DNA of 64,000 bases. It comes from an uncultured Eubacteriales bacterium. GTDB taxonomy: Bacteria; Bacillota; Clostridia; Oscillospirales; CAG-272. This document shows, piece after piece, positions 24,854 to 33,048 of this stretch. The notes below the pieces were generated by a model. The model searched no databases. It saw only the letters and a program-made list of their open reading frames with translations, and was not told the DNA's origin. The translations under genes and the position numbers were made by a program. The stretch is taken from the NCBI GenBank assembly GCA_934476315.1, contig CAKSNQ010000001.1, forward strand, positions 56,104 through 120,103, given 5' to 3'. Position 1 is the stretch's first letter. Every line of letters starts with the position of its first letter.

Positions 24854-26545
24854 GTGCATCAGGCGCTTTACCGTAAATGGCGACCGCAGACGTTCGACGA
24901 CGTGTGCGGACAGGAGCATATTACCTCCATTCTGAAATATGAGACGGAGCATCAGGCATGGAGCCACGCCTATCTGTTCTGCGGCTCGCGCGGAACGGGA
25001 AAGACGACCTGCGCCAAAATCCTCGCCAAGGTCGTCAACTGCGAGCATCCGGTGAACGGTTCGCCGTGCGGAGAATGTGCAGCGTGCCGGTCGATCGAAA
25101 ACGGAACGGCGACCGACGTGCTTGAAATGGACGCCGCCTCCAATAACGGCGTGGATAACATCCGCGACATCCGCGACGAGGTGGTCTACGCGCCCAGCGC
25201 CCTGCGCTACCGCGTCTATATCATCGACGAGGTCCATATGCTGTCGGGAAGCGCGTTCAACGCCCTCTTGAAAACGCTGGAGGAACCGCCCGCGCACGTC
25301 ATTTTCATTCTCGCAACGACCGAAATGCAGAAACTGCCGGCGACCATTATCTCGCGTTGCCAGCGCTTTGATTTCCGGCGCATTGCCACCCCGGTGCTAC
25401 GCGACCGTCTGAAATATATCGCGGGACAGGAGAACATCCCGCTGGAGGACGACGCGGCGACGCTCCTTGCCAAGCTGGCACAGGGCGGTATGCGGGACGC
25501 GATCTCCCTTCTGGAGCTTTGTGCCGGCGCGCGCGAGCCGATCACGCCACGCCTTGTGAATGAAACCGTCGGGCTGGCGGGACGCGATGAGGTGCTTTCC
25601 ACCGTAGCGGCGATCGCCTCCCGGGATTACGACGCCCTCTACGGACGGATCGCCCGGATCGCGGAGTCGTCCATGGACATCGGCGTGTTCTGGCAGGATC
25701 TGATCTCGGTCTACCGGGATATGATGATCGTCCGGACAACGCCGGACTTTAAGGCGTACCTTGACCTGACCGATAACGAGGAACGCCGGTTGCAGGAGGT
25801 CAGCCGGAAGTTTACCCGCGAGACCATCCTGTTCCATCAACAGCTTCTCGCCGCGGCGTATCAGACCATGCAGTCGTCCGGCGCGCTCAAGCGCGTGACG
25901 GCGGAGCTGACCCTCACCCGCATGTGCGACGAGTCCCTCAATACGGGAAGCGAGGCACTGCTCTCGCGCATCGCGCGACTGGAGGAAAAGATCAGCTCGG
26001 GCATGTGGCAGAGCGCTCCGGAACCGCTTCGGCAGGACATCGGGAGCGATGAAAACCATCCGGCGAACGGCAAGGACGGGGAGAGCGCCGAGACATCAGC
26101 GCCGACCGTGCCCCCCGCGACTTCCACGACCGCCGCGACTGCTGCGACTGCCGCGGCAACCGCCCCTTCCACTCCCGACTCGCCCGCACCGTCCGGGCAG
26201 GCAAAGCCCGCGGGTACCGCACCCGCAACCGATAAAAAAATTCTCCGACCCATCCGCGCGTGGAGCGAGGTCATCGAACGCGTGCGCCAGCAGAATGTGG
26301 GGCTTGCCTCGTTCCTGCACCAGTCGGTCGCCTACGAGACGCCGGACGGCGGAATCGTGATTCGCTTCGGCAACCCGTTCTCCCTGGATTTGGCAGGAAA
26401 GGACGAAACGCGGGCAGCCCTGCGCGGAGCGCTTTCGGTCTGCCTTGAGCGGGAGGTTCGCGACGCGTCCATCCGCATGGAGCTGATTCCCAAGGCAACG
26501 GACGCCTGCGCGATGGAGGAGATCATTCAGGAGCTGAACGAATAA
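24854..26545 (+). CDS. dnaX: DNA polymerase III subunit gamma/tau
   Basis: 563 residues; the clamp-loader ATPase that also tethers polymerase and helicase. GTG start with CAGGAGGG 5 nt upstream. Walker A is G-S-R-G-T-G-K-T-T (about 44). The zinc module C...C-G-E-C-A-A-C follows at 60-80, then Walker B I-I-D-E-V-H-M and the L-A-T-T-E sensor. After the collar domain comes a Thr/Ala/Pro-rich linker (about 415-460), then a compact tau C-terminal domain. An A7 run (26234-26240) sits exactly at the end of the linker, where slippage would yield a shorter gamma-like product. First gene of dnaX-ebfC-recR. Confidence 0.97.
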   Translation: MHQALYRKWRPQTFDDVCGQEHITSILKYETEHQAWSHAYLFCGSRGTGKTTCAKILAKVVNCEHPVNGSPCGECAACRSIENGTATDVLEMDAASNNGVDNIRDIRDEVVYAPSALRYRVYIIDEVHMLSGSAFNALLKTLEEPPAHVIFILATTEMQKLPATIISRCQRFDFRRIATPVLRDRLKYIAGQENIPLEDDAATLLAKLAQGGMRDAISLLELCAGAREPITPRLVNETVGLAGRDEVLSTVAAIASRDYDALYGRIARIAESSMDIGVFWQDLISVYRDMMIVRTTPDFKAYLDLTDNEERRLQEVSRKFTRETILFHQQLLAAAYQTMQSSGALKRVTAELTLTRMCDESLNTGSEALLSRIARLEEKISSGMWQSAPEPLRQDIGSDENHPANGKDGESAETSAPTVPPATSTTAATAATAAATAPSTPDSPAPSGQAKPAGTAPATDKKILRPIRAWSEVIERVRQQNVGLASFLHQSVAYETPDGGIVIRFGNPFSLDLAGKDETRAALRGALSVCLEREVRDASIRMELIPKATDACAMEEIIQELNE

Positions 26546-26605
26546 CTGCCGGAAACGGTGTAAGCAACGCAAAACCGAGACTTGAATACAGAGGAGAGCA
26601 ATATT

Positions 26606-26950
26606 ATGAGAGCAAATATTCCGAAGAGCATGGGCGGCGCCCAGAATATGCAGGCGATGATCCGCCAGGCACAGAAAATGCAGGAGGATATGACTGCCCT
26701 GCAATCGGAGCTGGACGCCAAAGAATATGACGTCAGCGCGGGTGGCGGCATGGTGACGGTGAAGATTAACGGGAAGAAAGAGATTCTTTCCATTGATATC
26801 AAGCCGGACATCGTGGATCCCGAGGACATCGAAACACTATCGGACATCCTTGTCGCGGCGGTGAACCAGGCGATCGGACACGTGGATAAGGTCAACGGCG
26901 AGGCGATGGAAAAGATCACAGGCGGCATGAATATGCCGGGGCTGTTCTGA
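26606..26950 (+). CDS. ebfC: YbaB/EbfC family nucleoid-associated protein
   Basis: 114 residues. Members form dimers that bind and bridge DNA; the gene is almost always between dnaX and recR. It starts with a basic N-terminus and a Met/Gln-rich helix (N-M-Q-A-M-I-R-Q-A-Q-K-M-Q), followed by the conserved G-G-G-M-V-T-V-K-I-N-G strand and the I-K-P-D-I-V-D-P-E-D segment. The ATG at 26606 follows AGAGGAG at good spacing; an upstream in-frame TTG at 26582 lies before that site. recR starts 3 bp after the stop. Confidence 0.95.
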   Translation: MRANIPKSMGGAQNMQAMIRQAQKMQEDMTALQSELDAKEYDVSAGGGMVTVKINGKKEILSIDIKPDIVDPEDIETLSDILVAAVNQAIGHVDKVNGEAMEKITGGMNMPGLF

Positions 26951-26953
26951 TCT

Positions 26954-27562
26954 ATGGCGGAATATATCGAGTCCCTCCAGCACCTGGCGGAGCAGTTCGG
27001 CAAGCTGGAGGGTGTCGGACGCAAAACGGCAATGCGACTGGCATATTCCGTGTTAGATATGAGCGAGGAGGACGCGCAAAAGTTCGCCGACGCCATCCTC
27101 AGAGCCAAGCGGGATATTCACCTTTGCCCGGTCTGCCAGAACCTGACGGACTGCGAGCTTTGCCCGATCTGCCGGGACGACTCGCGCGACCGCTCCACCG
27201 TGTGCGTGGTCGAGGACGCTAAGGCGGTGCTCGCCATGGAAAAGGTGCGGGAATACCGCGGAGTGTATCACGTTTTGCACGGACTGATTTCGCCGATGAG
27301 CGGCGTGACCCCGGAACAGCTCAAAATCCGTGAGCTGGTGGCGCGGGTCGGGAGCGGCGAGATCAAGGAGCTGATTATCGCAACCAATGCTACCATCGAG
27401 GGCGAGGCAACCGCGCATTACCTTTCCCGGCTGATGCACCCGCTCGGCGTCAAGGTGACGCGCCTTGCCTACGGAATCCCGGTGGGCGCCGACCTGGAAT
27501 ACGCAGACGAGGTGACGCTCGGACGGGCGCTGGAGGGCAGACGGGACGTGGAGGATCGCTGA
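26954..27562 (+). CDS. recR: Recombination protein RecR
   Basis: 202 residues, the family norm. RecR forms a DNA clamp that, with RecO/RecF, loads RecA at gaps. Present are a helix-hairpin-helix (L-E-G-V-G-R-K-T-A), a C4 zinc finger at Cys58, 61, 67 and 70, and a Toprim domain beginning C-V-V-E-D-A-K with I-I-A-T-N-A-T-I-E-G-E-A-T. It is the last gene of the dnaX group, separated from ebfC by only 3 bp, and is followed by a terminator. Confidence 0.97.
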   Translation: MAEYIESLQHLAEQFGKLEGVGRKTAMRLAYSVLDMSEEDAQKFADAILRAKRDIHLCPVCQNLTDCELCPICRDDSRDRSTVCVVEDAKAVLAMEKVREYRGVYHVLHGLISPMSGVTPEQLKIRELVARVGSGEIKELIIATNATIEGEATAHYLSRLMHPLGVKVTRLAYGIPVGADLEYADEVTLGRALEGRRDVEDR

Positions 27563-27608
27563 TGATGACTCCTCACTTTTCCTGGGAAATTACCGATTAC
27601 ATGGAAAA

Positions 27609-27644
27609 CGGGGCTGACGTGGAAGCGGCGGCCCCGGTTTTTCG
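27609..27644 (+). terminator. Terminator of dnaX-ebfC-recR
   Basis: CGGGGC...GCCCCG with a 16-nt loop, followed by GTTTTT, 46 bp after the recR stop. Confidence 0.7.
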
Positions 27645-27664
27645 CGTAAAAAATGTATTTTCTG

Positions 27665-27693
27665 TTGTAATTTCCTGAACAATATGGTATACT
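27665..27693 (+). promoter_or_regulatory. sufCB promoter
   Basis: TTGTAA (27665-27670), 17-bp spacer, TATACT (27688-27693), about 62 bp before sufC. Confidence 0.75.
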
Positions 27694-27755
27694 GTTGCGG
27701 GAAAAGTCGGAAAGCAACGGTACAGAGAAGCAAAAGAAAGGAATCAAGCAGACCC

Positions 27756-28505
27756 ATGTTGGAATTAAAGCACATTTCGTACGTTGTCCCGGATGAGCAG
27801 AACGCGGCGGACGGCAGAGGCAACGGCAAAAAAGAGATCCTCCGCGACATCAATCTGGAGATTGATGAGCGGTTTGTCGCGATTACAGGTCCGAACGGCG
27901 GCGGAAAATCGACACTCGCACGTGTGATCGCCGGGATTCTTCGCCCGACCGAGGGGGAGATCTGGCTGGACGGAAAGAACATTACCGACCTCGGAATCAC
28001 CGAACGTGCACAGGAGGGAATCAGCTTCGCGTTCCAACAGCCGGTTCGCTTCAAGGGAATCACGGTCAACGACCTGATTACGCTCGCGGCAGGGAAGCCG
28101 CTGAGTGTCGCACAGGCATGCGGGTATCTGAGCGAGGTAGGTCTCTGTGCAAGAGACTATATCAACCGTGAGGTGAATTCCAGCTTGTCCGGGGGTGAGT
28201 TGAAGCGTATTGAGATCGCGACGGTGCTCGCACGCGGAACAAAGCTGTCGATTTTTGACGAGCCGGAAGCGGGCATTGACCTGTGGAGCTTCGGCAACCT
28301 CATCGCAGTGTTTGAAAAGATGCACGACCGCCTCGGCGGGTCCATTCTGATTATTTCTCACCAGGAAAGAATTCTGAATATCGCGGAAAAGATTGTTGTC
28401 ATTGCGGACGGACAGCTCCGCGCGGTCGGCGCCAAGGAGGACATTCTGCCCGACCTGCTCCGCTCCTCCGCGGCATGCCCCACGCTGATGGACAAAATTT
28501 CATAA
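27756..28505 (+). CDS. sufC: SufC-like Fe-S assembly ABC ATPase
   Basis: 249 residues. SufC powers conformational change of the SufB/SufD scaffold during Fe-S cluster assembly in the cytoplasm. Walker A is G-P-N-G-G-G-K-S-T-L; the Q-loop is in F-A-F-Q-Q-P; the signature L-S-G-G-E-L-K-R-I-E carries the Suf-type Lys-Arg; Walker B/D-loop is I-F-D-E-P-E-A-G-I-D. The ATG at 27756 follows AAAGGAATC and matches the SufC N-terminus. The next gene is SufB-like. No sufS, sufU or second sufB/D paralogue is adjacent, so this looks like the minimal two-gene SUF-like arrangement. Confidence 0.9.
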   Translation: MLELKHISYVVPDEQNAADGRGNGKKEILRDINLEIDERFVAITGPNGGGKSTLARVIAGILRPTEGEIWLDGKNITDLGITERAQEGISFAFQQPVRFKGITVNDLITLAAGKPLSVAQACGYLSEVGLCARDYINREVNSSLSGGELKRIEIATVLARGTKLSIFDEPEAGIDLWSFGNLIAVFEKMHDRLGGSILIISHQERILNIAEKIVVIADGQLRAVGAKEDILPDLLRSSAACPTLMDKIS

Positions 28506-28516
28506 GGAGACATCGT

Positions 28517-29440
28517 ATGGAACTGAATTCGATTCAAAAGCAACTGCTGCGCGAAGTCGCGGACCTTCACGCGGTTCCCGCCGGCGCATATAATATCCGC
28601 TCCGACGGCAAGAGCATCGGTCGCTCAACGACGACGAATATCAATATCGTTTCCAAAACCGATGTCTCCGGCATCGACATTCTCATCGCGCCGGGAACGA
28701 AGAACGAGAGCGTGCATATTCCGGTCATTCTGAGCGAAAACGGACTGAAGGAGACGGTCTATAACGACTTTTTTGTCGGCGACGGCGCGGATGTCACCAT
28801 CATCGCCGGATGCGGCATCCATTCCTGCGGCGACCAGACGACCGAGCACAGCGGGATTCATACCTTTCATGTGGGCAGGGACGCGCACGTCCGCTACGTG
28901 GAGAAGCACTACGGGGAGGGCGACGGCAACGGAAGCCGCGTCATGAACCCCACGACGGTGGTGGAGTTGGGGGAAAATTCCCAGATGGAAATGGAAATGA
29001 CGCAGATTAAAGGCGTGGATTCCACTCTGCGCAAAACGACCGCAACGCTGTCGGACGGCGCGACGCTGACCATCCGCGAGAAGATCATGACGCACGGCAA
29101 ACAGCGCGCCGAGACGGATTTTACCGTCGATATGAACGGCGAGGGTTGCGCCTGCGATCTCGTTTCACGCTCGGTGGCGAAACAGAATTCGGCACAGGTG
29201 TTCCGCTCCGACATCCGGGGAAATAATCGGTGCGTCGGACATTCGGAGTGCGACGCCATCATTATGGATCACGCAAGCGTCAGCGCCATTCCCGAGATCG
29301 TCGCCAACCACGTGGAGGCGTCGCTCATCCATGAGGCGGCAATCGGAAAGATTGCCGGGGATCAGCTCATGAAGCTCATGACCCTCGGACTGACGGAAAA
29401 AGAAGCGGAAGAACAAATTGTCAATGGATTTTTGAAATAA
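28517..29440 (+). CDS. SufB/SufD-like Fe-S cluster scaffold (short form)
   Basis: 307 residues, shorter than Bacillus SufB (about 465) or SufD (about 435). It has the SufBD right-handed beta-helix core (residues about 80-260) and the C-terminal helical segment (S-A-I-P-E-I-V-A-N-H-V-E-A-S-L-I-H-E-A-A-I-G-K-I). H-E-A-A-I-G-K-I is the characteristic SufB/D ending. Cys residues occur in G-C-G-I-H-S-C-G and G-C-A-C-D. ATAAGGAG precedes the ATG at 28517. It is paired only with sufC, which fits the minimal SMS-type system described for anaerobes and archaea; the protein would form a homodimeric scaffold. Confidence 0.88.
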   Translation: MELNSIQKQLLREVADLHAVPAGAYNIRSDGKSIGRSTTTNINIVSKTDVSGIDILIAPGTKNESVHIPVILSENGLKETVYNDFFVGDGADVTIIAGCGIHSCGDQTTEHSGIHTFHVGRDAHVRYVEKHYGEGDGNGSRVMNPTTVVELGENSQMEMEMTQIKGVDSTLRKTTATLSDGATLTIREKIMTHGKQRAETDFTVDMNGEGCACDLVSRSVAKQNSAQVFRSDIRGNNRCVGHSECDAIIMDHASVSAIPEIVANHVEASLIHEAAIGKIAGDQLMKLMTLGLTEKEAEEQIVNGFLK

Positions 29441-29458
29441 TCAACCAACGGCTGATAC

Positions 29459-29491
29459 AAAAGGGCTGGTGCACATGCGCCAGCCCTTTCA
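29459..29491 (+). terminator. Terminator after sufCB
   Basis: Perfect 10-bp stem AAAGGGCTGG...CCAGCCCTTT with a 10-nt loop, 18 bp after the stop. Only a short T tract follows. Confidence 0.75.
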
Positions 29492-29599
29492 AAATCAGCA
29501 GTTGAACGTGAGTCGGAAGAACGCTTTTCCCACATGACCTGAAATTTTTGTGTAATACGGGGCAAACGACGGTGCGGATGCTACCCGAACCCCTCTCCC

Positions 29600-29626
29600 G
29601 GGCTGTCGTACATGGCGTGACAACCC
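29600..29626 (-). repeat. Hairpin resembling the 3511 terminator, minus orientation
   Basis: On the minus strand this reads GGGTTGTCACGCCAT, a variable loop and GACAGCCC, nearly the same as the terminator at 3511-3543. No minus-strand gene ends here and no T-run follows, so it may be a relic or copied structural element. Confidence 0.45.
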
Positions 29627-29670
29627 CTCCCATATAAAATTAAATTTTTTATGAAACTTTGCACTTTCAT

Positions 29671-29699
29671 TTGACTTGCGAGGTTTTTTATGATATGAT
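29671..29699 (+). promoter_or_regulatory. ruvC promoter
   Basis: TTGACT (29671-29676), 17-bp spacer, TATGAT (29694-29699), about 40 bp before ruvC. Confidence 0.75.
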
Positions 29700-29738
29700 A
29701 TTATGATAGGAAAGAGTGTACAGAAGGGAGATGCATAT

Positions 29739-30239
29739 ATGACCATCCTCGGAATTGATCCCGGTCTGGCGATCGTCGGATGGGGTGTCTTGGAATATCG
29801 CGCGTCTCACTTCACCCCGGTCGCCTATGGCTCTATCCTGACGCCAAAGGAGTGCACCACCTCCCAACGGCTCCAAAGAATTTACCGGGAGATGACCGAG
29901 ATTATCCGCCGTTACCGCCCGGACGCCATGGCAGTGGAGGAATTGTTTTTCAATACCAACCAGACGACCGGTATCCGTGTCGCCGAGGCGCGCGGCGTCA
30001 TTCTTCTGGTCGGCGAGGAATGCGGTCTGACCCTCGCGGAATACACTCCGCTTCAGGTGAAGCAGGCGGTCGTCGGATACGGGCGCGCGGAAAAAAAGCA
30101 GGTGATAGCCATGGTGACGCGACTGCTCGGGCTGGAACAACCGCCGAAACCGGACGATACCGCGGACGCGCTGGCGCTCGCCATTACGCACGCGCACAGC
30201 GGAGGCTCCCGGCTGGCATCCTACTATAACAAGGCTTAA
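29739..30239 (+). CDS. ruvC: Holliday junction resolvase RuvC
   Basis: 166 residues, the usual length. RuvC dimers cut Holliday junctions symmetrically. Acidic active-site residues are visible in G-I-D-P-G-L (start), V-E-E-L-F-F (about residue 66) and the D-D-T-A-D-A-L-A-L-A-I segment (about 140). The ATG at 29739 has AGAAGGGAG at good spacing; an in-frame ATG at 29703 lies too near the -10 element. ruvA and ruvB are not adjacent. The downstream methyltransferase begins 11 bp after the stop. Confidence 0.97.
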   Translation: MTILGIDPGLAIVGWGVLEYRASHFTPVAYGSILTPKECTTSQRLQRIYREMTEIIRRYRPDAMAVEELFFNTNQTTGIRVAEARGVILLVGEECGLTLAEYTPLQVKQAVVGYGRAEKKQVIAMVTRLLGLEQPPKPDDTADALALAITHAHSGGSRLASYYNKA

Positions 30240-30250
30240 GAGGTTCTTCT

Positions 30251-31120
30251 ATGTGGACAACGGAAAATTGGAAAGACTATGAATTGCTCGACACCGGGGA
30301 CGGTGAGCGCCTGGAGCGCTGGGGGCGGTATATCCTCATTCGCCCGGACCCGCAGGTGATCTGGAAAAATACAAAAAAACACCCCGCCTGGCAAAGAGCC
30401 GACGGAATTTACCGCCGTTCCTCCTCGGGGGGCGGCGGCTGGGTGAAGAACCATCTGCCGGAGAGCTGGAAGATCGGATTTGATGAGCTGGGACTGCAAT
30501 TTGTCCTGCGCCCGATGGGATTCAAGCATACCGGACTTTTCCCGGAGCAGGCGGTGAACTGGGAGTGGTTTTCCGAGAAAATCCGGAGCGCGGGGCGCCC
30601 GATCCGGGTGCTGAACCTTTTCGCCTATACCGGCGGCGCGACCGTCGCGGCGGCAAAGGCGGGGGCATCGGTCGTTCATGTGGACGCGGCCAAGGGCATG
30701 GTCGCGCAGGCAAAGGAAAACGCGGCGCTGTCCGGTCTGGAAAACGCGCATATCCGCTATATCGTCGACGACTGCAAAAAATTTGTTGAGCGGGAGCTTC
30801 GCCGCGGAAACCGCTATGAGGGAATCATTATGGACCCGCCCTCCTACGGACGCGGACCGGGCGGCGAGGTGTGGAAGCTGGAGGATTGCGTGGACGAGCT
30901 GGTCGGATTGACGGCAGGGTTGCTTTCGGATGATCCGCTGTTCTTCCTCATCAACTCGTACACGACAGGACTGTCCCCGATGACGATGAACTATCTGTTG
31001 GACCTGAAGGTTCGTTCGCGCTTCGGCGGGCGAATCGAGGCAGGGGAGCTGGGACTTCGCGTCACGCAGACGGGGGCGTACCTCCCGTGCGGCGCCAGCT
31101 CGCGCTGGATGGCGGAGTGA
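30251..31120 (+). CDS. Class I SAM-dependent methyltransferase (RlmI/COG1092-like)
   Basis: 289 residues. The Rossmann methyltransferase core has motif I V-L-N-L-F-A-Y-T-G-G-A-T (about 120-130), an acidic residue in V-H-V-D-A-A-K, and the catalytic I-M-D-P-P-S-Y-G-R-G motif (about 193-203), as in rRNA/tRNA or protein-side-chain N/C-methyltransferases of the RlmI/RlmK group. The N-terminal ~110 residues resemble the short PUA-less form of that group (G-L-F-P-E-Q). The exact substrate cannot be told; 23S rRNA is the leading guess. It is co-oriented with ruvC and the ecf genes. Confidence 0.85.
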   Translation: MWTTENWKDYELLDTGDGERLERWGRYILIRPDPQVIWKNTKKHPAWQRADGIYRRSSSGGGGWVKNHLPESWKIGFDELGLQFVLRPMGFKHTGLFPEQAVNWEWFSEKIRSAGRPIRVLNLFAYTGGATVAAAKAGASVVHVDAAKGMVAQAKENAALSGLENAHIRYIVDDCKKFVERELRRGNRYEGIIMDPPSYGRGPGGEVWKLEDCVDELVGLTAGLLSDDPLFFLINSYTTGLSPMTMNYLLDLKVRSRFGGRIEAGELGLRVTQTGAYLPCGASSRWMAE

Positions 31121-31216
31121 GGGTACCTCACTCAAAGAGCCGACGAGAGGGCATACGCGGCGCAAAGGCGCTTGCAACCTCCGCAATTACCCGAGAAAGG
31201 TGGTCGATAAGGTATC

Positions 31217-32155
31217 ATGACGGAGCCTTGGATCAGAACCGAAAATTTGTGCTATACCTACGCAGATACGGAAGTCCCGGACAGTACGCCGCTTTCGGCT
31301 GCGGACGCGGCGCCCGTTCTTAAAAATATCAGTGTTTCCATACAACAAGGCGAGTATGTTGCGATTCTCGGGCATAACGGCTCCGGAAAATCGACACTTG
31401 CCAAGCTGCTCAATCTCATCCTGGAGCCGACGCGGGGAAAAATTTACATCGGCGGCAAGGATGTGACGGCGCCCGATATGACGGACGACGATATTTACGA
31501 TCTGCGTCGGCGCGTCGGTATGGTGTTTCAGAACCCCGATAACCAGCTGGTGGCGACCATCGTCGAGGAGGATGTGGCGTTCGGTCCGGAGAATCTCGGC
31601 GTTCCGACCGAGGAAATCCGCCGCCGGGTGGACGACGCCCTGGAGATGGTCGGCATGAGCGCGTACGCGCACCACGAGCCGCATCGCCTTTCCGGCGGTC
31701 AGAAGCAACGAGTGGCAATCGCCGGGGTCATCGCCATGATGCCGGAGTGTATGATCCTCGATGAATCGACGGCAATGCTCGACCCGGAGGGGCGCAGAGA
31801 GGTGATGGACGTCATCGAAAAACTGCACCGGGAGCGGAACATGACCGTGCTGACGATCACCCATCACATGGACGAGGCGGCGCGCGCCGACCGGATTCTC
31901 GTTATCAACGACGGCGAGGTCCTGTGCGACGGAACGCCGGAGGAGATTTTCTCCCGCCCCGAGGTGCTTTGGCAGGCGGGGCTGGATGTGCCGCAGTCGG
32001 CGGCGCTGGTGCATCGGCTACGCGCGGCGGGAATTGACATGCCGGGCAAGGTCGCGAGCCCGGCGGACTGCGTGCAGACCATCTGCCGTGCCTACGAGAG
32101 CTGGCTGGGTCATCAAATTCATCAGACGGAATCGGGGAAAACATGTCAAAATTAA
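31217..32155 (+). CDS. ecfA1: Energy-coupling factor transporter ATPase EcfA1
   Basis: 312 residues, one of two ATPases of an ECF vitamin/metal uptake module. Walker A is G-H-N-G-S-G-K-S-T, the Q-loop is V-F-Q-N-P-D-N-Q (typical of EcfA), the signature is L-S-G-G-Q-K-Q-R, and Walker B is C-M-I-L-D-E. An extra polar loop (about residues 15-32) precedes the conserved start of the nucleotide-binding domain. It overlaps ecfA2 by 13 bp. ecfA2, ecfT and truA follow in the usual order, but the rpoA-rplQ genes that often precede ecfA1 are absent. Confidence 0.95.
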   Translation: MTEPWIRTENLCYTYADTEVPDSTPLSAADAAPVLKNISVSIQQGEYVAILGHNGSGKSTLAKLLNLILEPTRGKIYIGGKDVTAPDMTDDDIYDLRRRVGMVFQNPDNQLVATIVEEDVAFGPENLGVPTEEIRRRVDDALEMVGMSAYAHHEPHRLSGGQKQRVAIAGVIAMMPECMILDESTAMLDPEGRREVMDVIEKLHRERNMTVLTITHHMDEAARADRILVINDGEVLCDGTPEEIFSRPEVLWQAGLDVPQSAALVHRLRAAGIDMPGKVASPADCVQTICRAYESWLGHQIHQTESGKTCQN

Positions 32156-33021
32156 GGCTGGAAAACGTAAGCTATGTCTATTCTCCCGGCACCCCCTTTG
32201 AGGTGCGGGCGCTGGAGAATATTACACTGGATATCCGCGAAAACGCCATTACGGGAATTATCGGGCATACCGGCTCGGGGAAATCCACGCTGGTTCAGCT
32301 TCTCAACGGGCTGAACCGCCCCACGGAGGGAAAAATTCTTCTGGACGGCGAGGACATCTGGCAGAATCCCAAAGAGATCCGGCAGGTGCGCTTCCGCGTG
32401 GGACTGGTCATGCAGTATCCGGAATATCAGCTTTTCGAGGAAACCGTGCGGGCGGATATTGCCTTCGGCCCGAAGAATATGAAGCTCTCCCCGCAGGAGA
32501 TCGACGATCGCGTGCGGGAGGCGGCGGAGCTGGTGGGATTGGACGGGGAGATGCTGGACCATTCGCCGTTCGACCTGTCGGGCGGACAAAAACGCCGCGC
32601 CGCGATTGCCGGCGTGATCGCCATGCGCCCCGAGGTGCTTGTGCTGGATGAACCCGCAGCGGGACTCGACCCGCGCGGGAGGGACGCCATTCTCGGCGAG
32701 ATCGTCCGCTACCGGGAAAAAACGGGCGCCACGGTCGTGATCGTCAGCCATAGCATGGAAGATATGGCGCGCTATTGCGACAACGTCGTCGTCCTCTCCC
32801 ACGCGGGCGTGGTCATGCAGGACGAGACCGCCCGGGTATTCTCTCACCCCGAAGTGCTTACCTCGGTCGGTCTGGATGTCCCGGAGGTTTCCCGCGTGTG
32901 CCACCTTTTGCGGGAACGGGGCGTTCCGGTTCCGCCGGACGTTTTCACGATCGGGCAGGCGGTCTCCTGCCTCCTTGAGCTGTTCGGCAAGGACGGACAG
33001 ACCCCCGGGGACGCGCGCTGA
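32143..33021 (+). CDS. ecfA2: Energy-coupling factor transporter ATPase EcfA2
   Basis: 292 residues, the second ATPase of the ECF module. Walker A is G-H-T-G-S-G-K-S-T; the Q-loop V-M-Q-Y-P-E-Y-Q-L-F-E is characteristic of EcfA2; L-S-G-G-Q-K-R-R and V-L-D-E-P-A-A-G-L-D follow. With EcfA1 it would form the heterodimer that drives toppling of interchangeable substrate-binding S components. Starts inside the end of ecfA1, so translation is probably coupled; 27 bp separate it from ecfT. Confidence 0.96.
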   Translation: MSKLRLENVSYVYSPGTPFEVRALENITLDIRENAITGIIGHTGSGKSTLVQLLNGLNRPTEGKILLDGEDIWQNPKEIRQVRFRVGLVMQYPEYQLFEETVRADIAFGPKNMKLSPQEIDDRVREAAELVGLDGEMLDHSPFDLSGGQKRRAAIAGVIAMRPEVLVLDEPAAGLDPRGRDAILGEIVRYREKTGATVVIVSHSMEDMARYCDNVVVLSHAGVVMQDETARVFSHPEVLTSVGLDVPEVSRVCHLLRERGVPVPPDVFTIGQAVSCLLELFGKDGQTPGDAR

Positions 33022-33048
33022 GTTCTCAAAAAGAAAGAGGTCATACGT

